Shown here one piece after another: positions 37,973 through 42,804 of a DNA stretch of 42,804 nucleotides. The notes beneath the pieces are model-generated. The model worked only from the letters and a program-made list of their open reading frames with translations. It was not told the origin of the DNA and made no database searches. Origin of the DNA: Deltaproteobacteria bacterium. Its GTDB lineage: Bacteria > Desulfobacterota > Desulfarculia > Adiutricales > Adiutricaceae. The position numbers and the translations under genes were made by a program. The stretch is from contig JAITEZ010000118.1 of assembly GCA_031281735.1 (NCBI GenBank), forward strand, positions 1 to 42,804, in the 5' to 3' direction. The stretch's first letter is position 1; every line of letters begins with the position of its first letter.

Positions 37973-39799
37973 ATGACATCGATTTTTGTCAGGTATACAA
38001 CGGAAAGAAAGAATCTCAGCATCATAGGTTGCACTAGCAATCGTCTGTCGAATGTCGCGACAAAAACTGAGCAGAAAAATATTGGCAAGATCGAAAAGCA
38101 CACTAATAATATTATTTTAAATAAAAATTATGATCTATGGGCATTAGAAAATTGTATTGATGATGATAAATTTATATTACTATTATCTAAAAGTGCTATT
38201 AAATATAATATAGAATTAAAATTACCGTCTAGGTTTTCTAATATAACTATTACATCTGAAGGCAAAATTGTGATGCCTCTTGATCCTCCTTCTATTACCG
38301 ATCCTGTCCCACACTCAACCTCTTCTTCAATGCCATATCCTTCAAGTACGCCAAATTCCCTCAACCACTCCGCTGAGCAATCTGCGCCGGATGGATCAAA
38401 GCTGTATGAGTATTCTGATTCTGACCTTTTAGACTCAAGGCATTTAGATCTTGGCCATGTACATCTATTAGATTATATAGCTGAAAAGATAAATTTGAAA
38501 AAAATATTAAAGTATTCCTTTCCATCTAATTGGGGTGATATATTAAGTATTGCTCAATTTTTTACAATTGAATGTGCTCCAGCTATGAACTATAATTTTT
38601 TGATAAATAAAACTGATTCTCTTTCAGATTATACTAATTTAACATCGCAAAATATCAATAAATTATATGAATTAATAAAAGATCATCAAATTAAAGATTT
38701 TTATAGCGCGTGGAACAATCTATTTGATCATAATGAATATATAGCTTTAGATAATACATCAATTTCTACATATTCTAATAGGATAAAATTGGCATCTCGT
38801 GGGTACAATAGAGATGGTGATAATTTAGATCAAATGAATGTATCATTGCTATTTGGACAACAATCTAGACTACCAATGTACATCTCAACTTTTCAAGGCA
38901 GTTTAAGCAATATTACTACACTAATAAATACATTAAAAGAATTCGGAATTATAAATTTTATTGGTAAAAATAATGTTATAGTTATAGATAAAGGATTTTA
39001 TAGCAATAAAAATATAGATTATTTATTCTCAAAAGCTTCTAAATTATCTTTTTTAATAGGTATACCAAATACTGAAAATATTTTTAATGAATTAATATCA
39101 AAAAATATTGATCTTGAAGTTAATTGCCAGTCATTATTGATGACTTCAAGTGGCGTAGTATATGGACGAACCCATCCAGTCAATTTCCCCGGAGGAAACA
39201 AAGGATATGCTCATATTTTCTTAGATAGAAATAATAAAATTAAAGAGCATGATTTAATTTTATATAATATATATGAAATGTATGATAAAATATATAGTAG
39301 CCCTGAAATTTATAAAAATGATCCTATTTATAAAAAATTTATAAATTGTATTGCTGATAAAAGATATAAAACAGGATATAAAATATCTCTTAAGATTGAT
39401 TATATAAATAAACGTATTTGTAAAAGTGGTTGGGTAATGTTATTATCTAATAAAATTGATAATTTGCAAGAAGCTATCCAATATTACAGAAAAAAAGATC
39501 TGGTTGAAAAAGCTTTCGATCACTTAAAAAATAACGAACCACTGCGTAGACTAGCAGTTCATAGTGATCATAATATGCATTCAAAACTATTTATTGCTTT
39601 TATAGCTCTTATTCTATTATCTGAAATCGATAATATTATGAATATAAATAATTTATATATTAAATATACTATTAAAGAGATCTTTAACTATTTAAGTGAA
39701 ATACAAGCATATTATATTAAAGGAAGAAGATTAATCAAACCCATCCCTGCACTTCATAAGAAAATTTTTAAAGCTTTCGGGTGTCCTCTTCCAGAATAA
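37973..39799 (+). CDS. IS4-superfamily (IS1634-like) transposase
   Basis: IALDNTSI, VIVIDKGFYSNKNIDYLF, YRKKDLVEKAFDHLKNNEPLR (Y-2-K-3-E-6-K variant), AFIALILLSEI. Confidence 0.88.
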   Translation: MTSIFVRYTTERKNLSIIGCTSNRLSNVATKTEQKNIGKIEKHTNNIILNKNYDLWALENCIDDDKFILLLSKSAIKYNIELKLPSRFSNITITSEGKIVMPLDPPSITDPVPHSTSSSMPYPSSTPNSLNHSAEQSAPDGSKLYEYSDSDLLDSRHLDLGHVHLLDYIAEKINLKKILKYSFPSNWGDILSIAQFFTIECAPAMNYNFLINKTDSLSDYTNLTSQNINKLYELIKDHQIKDFYSAWNNLFDHNEYIALDNTSISTYSNRIKLASRGYNRDGDNLDQMNVSLLFGQQSRLPMYISTFQGSLSNITTLINTLKEFGIINFIGKNNVIVIDKGFYSNKNIDYLFSKASKLSFLIGIPNTENIFNELISKNIDLEVNCQSLLMTSSGVVYGRTHPVNFPGGNKGYAHIFLDRNNKIKEHDLILYNIYEMYDKIYSSPEIYKNDPIYKKFINCIADKRYKTGYKISLKIDYINKRICKSGWVMLLSNKIDNLQEAIQYYRKKDLVEKAFDHLKNNEPLRRLAVHSDHNMHSKLFIAFIALILLSEIDNIMNINNLYIKYTIKEIFNYLSEIQAYYIKGRRLIKPIPALHKKIFKAFGCPLPE

Positions 39800-39939
39800 C
39801 TGCCTCCATAAAATGTATTTGTACAACGCTTAGAGATTTCAGGATATATGTCTAGCTAGCCATGACAACGAACGAACTCTGCCATATCCAGGGCACAGTA
39901 AGCCACACGCTAAACGGGACGGTTCGGCGGGGAGAGGTG

Positions 39940-41025
39940 CACTGCCGGTTCATGCCTCAGGACATACTCATCCGCCGCCCATGTTGCGGGTCTCCAAATG
40001 CCGAAACCTGCGGCCCGGTGGAAAGACGCCGCCCGGCGCACCCGTCATCACCAGGAAGGCCGTCCTGCTCAATGCGGGTGTCCCCCGGGCGTATTGCAGG
40101 AAATGCGACACACTCAGGCAGATCGGCACGCGTCCCGGAGCCGGGGAAGGGACACGCGGAACGGTCCGCCAAGGCCGCCTGGAGGCTTCTGCGCGGGCAG
40201 GGCATCGGGCATGCGGCTCCCATCACGGATGCGGGCCGGCACGCGATCAATGGGATCCTTCAAGGGCCCCTGGAAAGCAAACGCTCCCGATCAGGACTAA
40301 AACAGTTGCGCAGGACAGGCATGGACGAGACTTGCATTGGCAGGAGAGGGAAACGCATCGCCACCGTCGTTGATCCGGAAAGCGGCGATCCCGTGTCCGC
40401 GGGGGGACGGGAAAGCTGGCACGGCGCGGAGACCCCTCCGGGAGATGCCCGGCAGGAGGGGGAAGCGGATCGGGGCGGTGGCAGCCGACATGAGCCCCGC
40501 CTTCTTGAAGACAGTCAGGGGGGCCCCCCCGGACGCGCCACGGCAGTTTTCGATCACTTCCACGTTGCCCAGGCCCATGAACGGCCGCCTTGACGGGACG
40601 AGGCGGGCGGTTTCCGCGCAGGGCCCGCGGGAAGTGAAGGACGCCCTCCGGGGGGGCAGGCGCCTTCCCCTCAGGAACGGTCCAGCCTCCCGGGCGACAG
40701 GGATGGGAGATCCCGTCTCGACGGGTTCCTCGCGATGAACACTACGCTGACCGCGCCGCGGCTAGCATCCCTTAAAGAGTCCCTGAGGCAGGTGCGGGAA
40801 AGGGGGACTCTCGAGGAAGGGAAAGCCTGCCTTGAGGGACGGATCCAGAGGGCCAGGGCTTCGGGCCTGAGTACGCTGGCGGCTCCGGCCGCCGCATCCG
40901 GGAGGCACTCCGAGGGCACATTGAACTGGCACAGGCACCGCGGATCACCACCTCGCCGCCTGAGGGGCCCGGCACGGGGATCAGGGCGCTGATCCGCAGG
41001 GCCTGCGGTTTCAGGAACACCGGGA
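39940..41025 (+). pseudogene. ISL3-family transposase relic with multiple frameshifts
   Basis: ILIRRPCCGS (zf-ISL3-like), GMDETCIGRRGKRIATVVDPESGDPV, GKRIGAVAADMSPAFLKTV / VFDHFHVAQAHE, LRGGRRLPLRNG, LKESLRQVRERGTLEEGKACLEGRIQRARASGLSTL in alternating frames. Confidence 0.8.
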
Positions 41026-41667
41026 ACCTCAGGCGGACGATCCTGGCTGCCAGGGGCCCGCTAAGGCTTTCCGCTCCAGGGTCGCCAGTCAGGCCTGCCT
41101 CCGAGATCATGATCGACAAGGGTCGTTCCGCCGCGGGGGACGGCACAGGCACATCCGCATCCGGCTGGAGCCAAGCCGAGGCGTCCAGCCGCCGCTTTCA
41201 GGGCATGTGTGCCCTGTTCAAGGAACATGAGGTGCCATTGGGATGACGCGTGCCTTTCCTCCAGGGTCCGCAGAATCTGTGGAACGGATGCTCATTTGGT
41301 TGCCGCCATATATTGTGGCGGGTTCAGATTCCGGCGAGGGGGCAGGGGAGACTGACAGCCCGGTACCTGGGAAGAGGACACCGTAACGGGCGTGGAATGG
41401 TGCCATTTTCGAGACGGATCCCTCTAGGTGTATGAATGGCAGGCGTTTTGAAGGCATCGCACGACTCGGCATCGCCGGGCAGCCCCCCCAGGCGTCCTGA
41501 CGATCGCTTTTCCGCGGGAGCCGGGCGGACTCTTGCGAGACGGAAGCCTTGCTATTATATGCCCTCTGCGGCCGGGTAACACAGTGGCCTAACCTGAGAA
41601 GGTGGAGAGATACCTGTCCAGGGAGGCGGTCAGTGCACCCGCCTTCAGAGGCTGTCGGGCCGCCGGC

Positions 41668-42804
41668 CTAAAGGTTGAGTTTCGAGACGTAAGGCCCGTT
41701 GGAGCCAGCCTCGGCGAGCCGGGCCCTGGCCTCCTCGGCCTCCTTGGCGGTCTGGTAGCGGCCCACGCGAGTGGGGAAGCGGCCCTTGCCGGTGGAGTAG
41801 TAATAGGCATCGAAGCCGCGTTTCCGGTAACCTTCTGCCAGGTGCCGCGCTTCCTCCTCGGAGACGGGGGACGCCACCTGGACGGTGTATTGGCCCTTGC
41901 CGGAAGGCGGTTTCGGCCAGTAGACGGTCTCGTCCGCGGCCGGTCGGGCCGCGGCGGCCTGCCTGCGGGCCTGGAGCGCCGCCACCGGGTCGGTGTCTCC
42001 AGCGGGGGCGAGCGGCGGCGCGGAGGCCAGATCCCGGCCCTGCGCGGGGGAAGGGGAGGGCCTGGCCGCCGGGACGGGGGCGGCGGCGGAGGCCGGCACT
42101 GCGGCGGGCGCTACCGCGGGAAAGAAATCCACTCCGCCGGCGCCGGCAAGGGCGCCTCCCGTGTCAGAGGACGCCTCCGCCGGCGGGTAGGCAGCGGGGT
42201 CGTCGGTGGTGCCCGGGCCGGATCCTTCGGGGTAGGCGTCCTCGCCGGGCGGTATGTAAGCGTAGGCGGTGCCCCCCTCGGTGTCGCCTAGGTAGACGGC
42301 CTCGCCGCCATAGGGAGAGGGCGCAGGGAGCGGATCCGCGAGGACGTCGGGTGCGGCCTGGGGATAGGCGCCGTCCTGGAGAGCGGCGGATCGGGGCGGT
42401 TCGGCGTGGATCCAGCCCTGGAGGGGCGCGGGATCTTGGACGGGGGCGGGGGCGTTCAGGAGGGTGCCTCTCCCCACCAGAACGCCCAGGAGGAAGATCC
42501 AGACCAGGAAGACTGCCGAGAGCATGAGTTTCACGAGCCACTTGACGCCCTGGATGAGACGGGACTCGGAGCCCCCCTGGGGGGCGGCCTTTCCGGTTGC
42601 GGCGCGCGTCGGGGCCTTCCGGGGGGAGCCCGCCGGCTCCGGGCGGGCTGGGGTCCGACCCTCGCCTTCCCTTTCCGCGGCGACGGGGGGCCGCGGGCTC
42701 CCCGCGGCTCCCCCGCGCTCCCGATTCGGAGCGGCAGACGCCCCGGACGGGGGCCGCCGGACGGGGGGCCGGGGGGGAAGGCCCCCGGCGGCGGCTTCGG
42801 CGGA
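41668..42804 (-). CDS. SPOR-domain membrane protein; frame stays open to the window edge, so the 5' end is outside
   Basis: ESRLIQGVKWLVKLMLSAVFLVWIFLLGVLVGRG TM; C-term YTVQVASPVSEEEARHLAEGYRKRGFDAYYYSTGKGRFPTRVGRYQTAKEAEEARARL (SPOR). Confidence 0.9.
   Translation of the reverse strand, partial: SAEAAAGGLPPRPPVRRPPSGASAAPNRERGGAAGSPRPPVAAEREGEGRTPARPEPAGSPRKAPTRAATGKAAPQGGSESRLIQGVKWLVKLMLSAVFLVWIFLLGVLVGRGTLLNAPAPVQDPAPLQGWIHAEPPRSAALQDGAYPQAAPDVLADPLPAPSPYGGEAVYLGDTEGGTAYAYIPPGEDAYPEGSGPGTTDDPAAYPPAEASSDTGGALAGAGGVDFFPAVAPAAVPASAAAPVPAARPSPSPAQGRDLASAPPLAPAGDTDPVAALQARRQAAAARPAADETVYWPKPPSGKGQYTVQVASPVSEEEARHLAEGYRKRGFDAYYYSTGKGRFPTRVGRYQTAKEAEEARARLAEAGSNGPYVSKLNL

Larger units (their letters stand above)
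37822..39847 (+). mobile_element. AT-rich IS4-superfamily insertion sequence, second type
   Basis: Imperfect 40-bp terminal inverted repeats, ~30/40 matches: ATATCCTAAAATTAATCAGTTATGTATAAATACATTCTAT (37822-37861) vs revcomp of 39808-39847; no clear target duplication. Confidence 0.75.

Noticed and set aside
41540-41670. Possible tRNA or structured RNA near TATTATATGCCC...GGCCGGGTAACACAGTGG
   Set aside because: Could not fold a cloverleaf or match a known family; only a TATAAT on the minus strand without a convincing -35.

Overview
A GC-rich accessory or eroding region, most likely from a deltaproteobacterium-like anaerobe. By my tally only about half of it is genuine coding sequence. Confident genes: a cysteine-free Crp/Fnr regulator followed by nrfHA and system II cytochrome c maturation genes (ResB/CcsA); DUF169 and DUF1638 proteins; a TetR regulator; an AAA ATPase with a PD-(D/E)XK-like C-terminus; a zinc-ribbon/TM protein; a TM protein; an SPFH/zinc-ribbon protein; XRE, IHF/HU-like and MerR regulators; hflKC; queD; a SPOR protein that runs off the window; and an unrecognised ~292 aa protein. 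Two AT-rich, apparently intact IS4-superfamily (IS1634-like) insertion sequences stand out from the GC-rich background. I could assign terminal inverted repeats to both, and a 5-bp target duplication to one. The rest is GC-rich relic DNA: a decayed ISL3 transposase, a collapsed emrAB locus, and a ~1.74 kb tandem duplication with one decayed copy. In a hand-aligned segment of that copy, substitutions run almost entirely from A/T to G/C. Other structures of interest: a degenerate 20-bp periodic array (12561-12811), three tandem terminator-like hairpins (1831-2080), a promoter/short RNA/terminator unit ahead of the unknown ORF, and an FNR-type site placed as a class II activator site at nrfHA. 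No rRNA, tRNA or CRISPR array was recognised. All similarity statements come from motif recognition by eye; no search was run.
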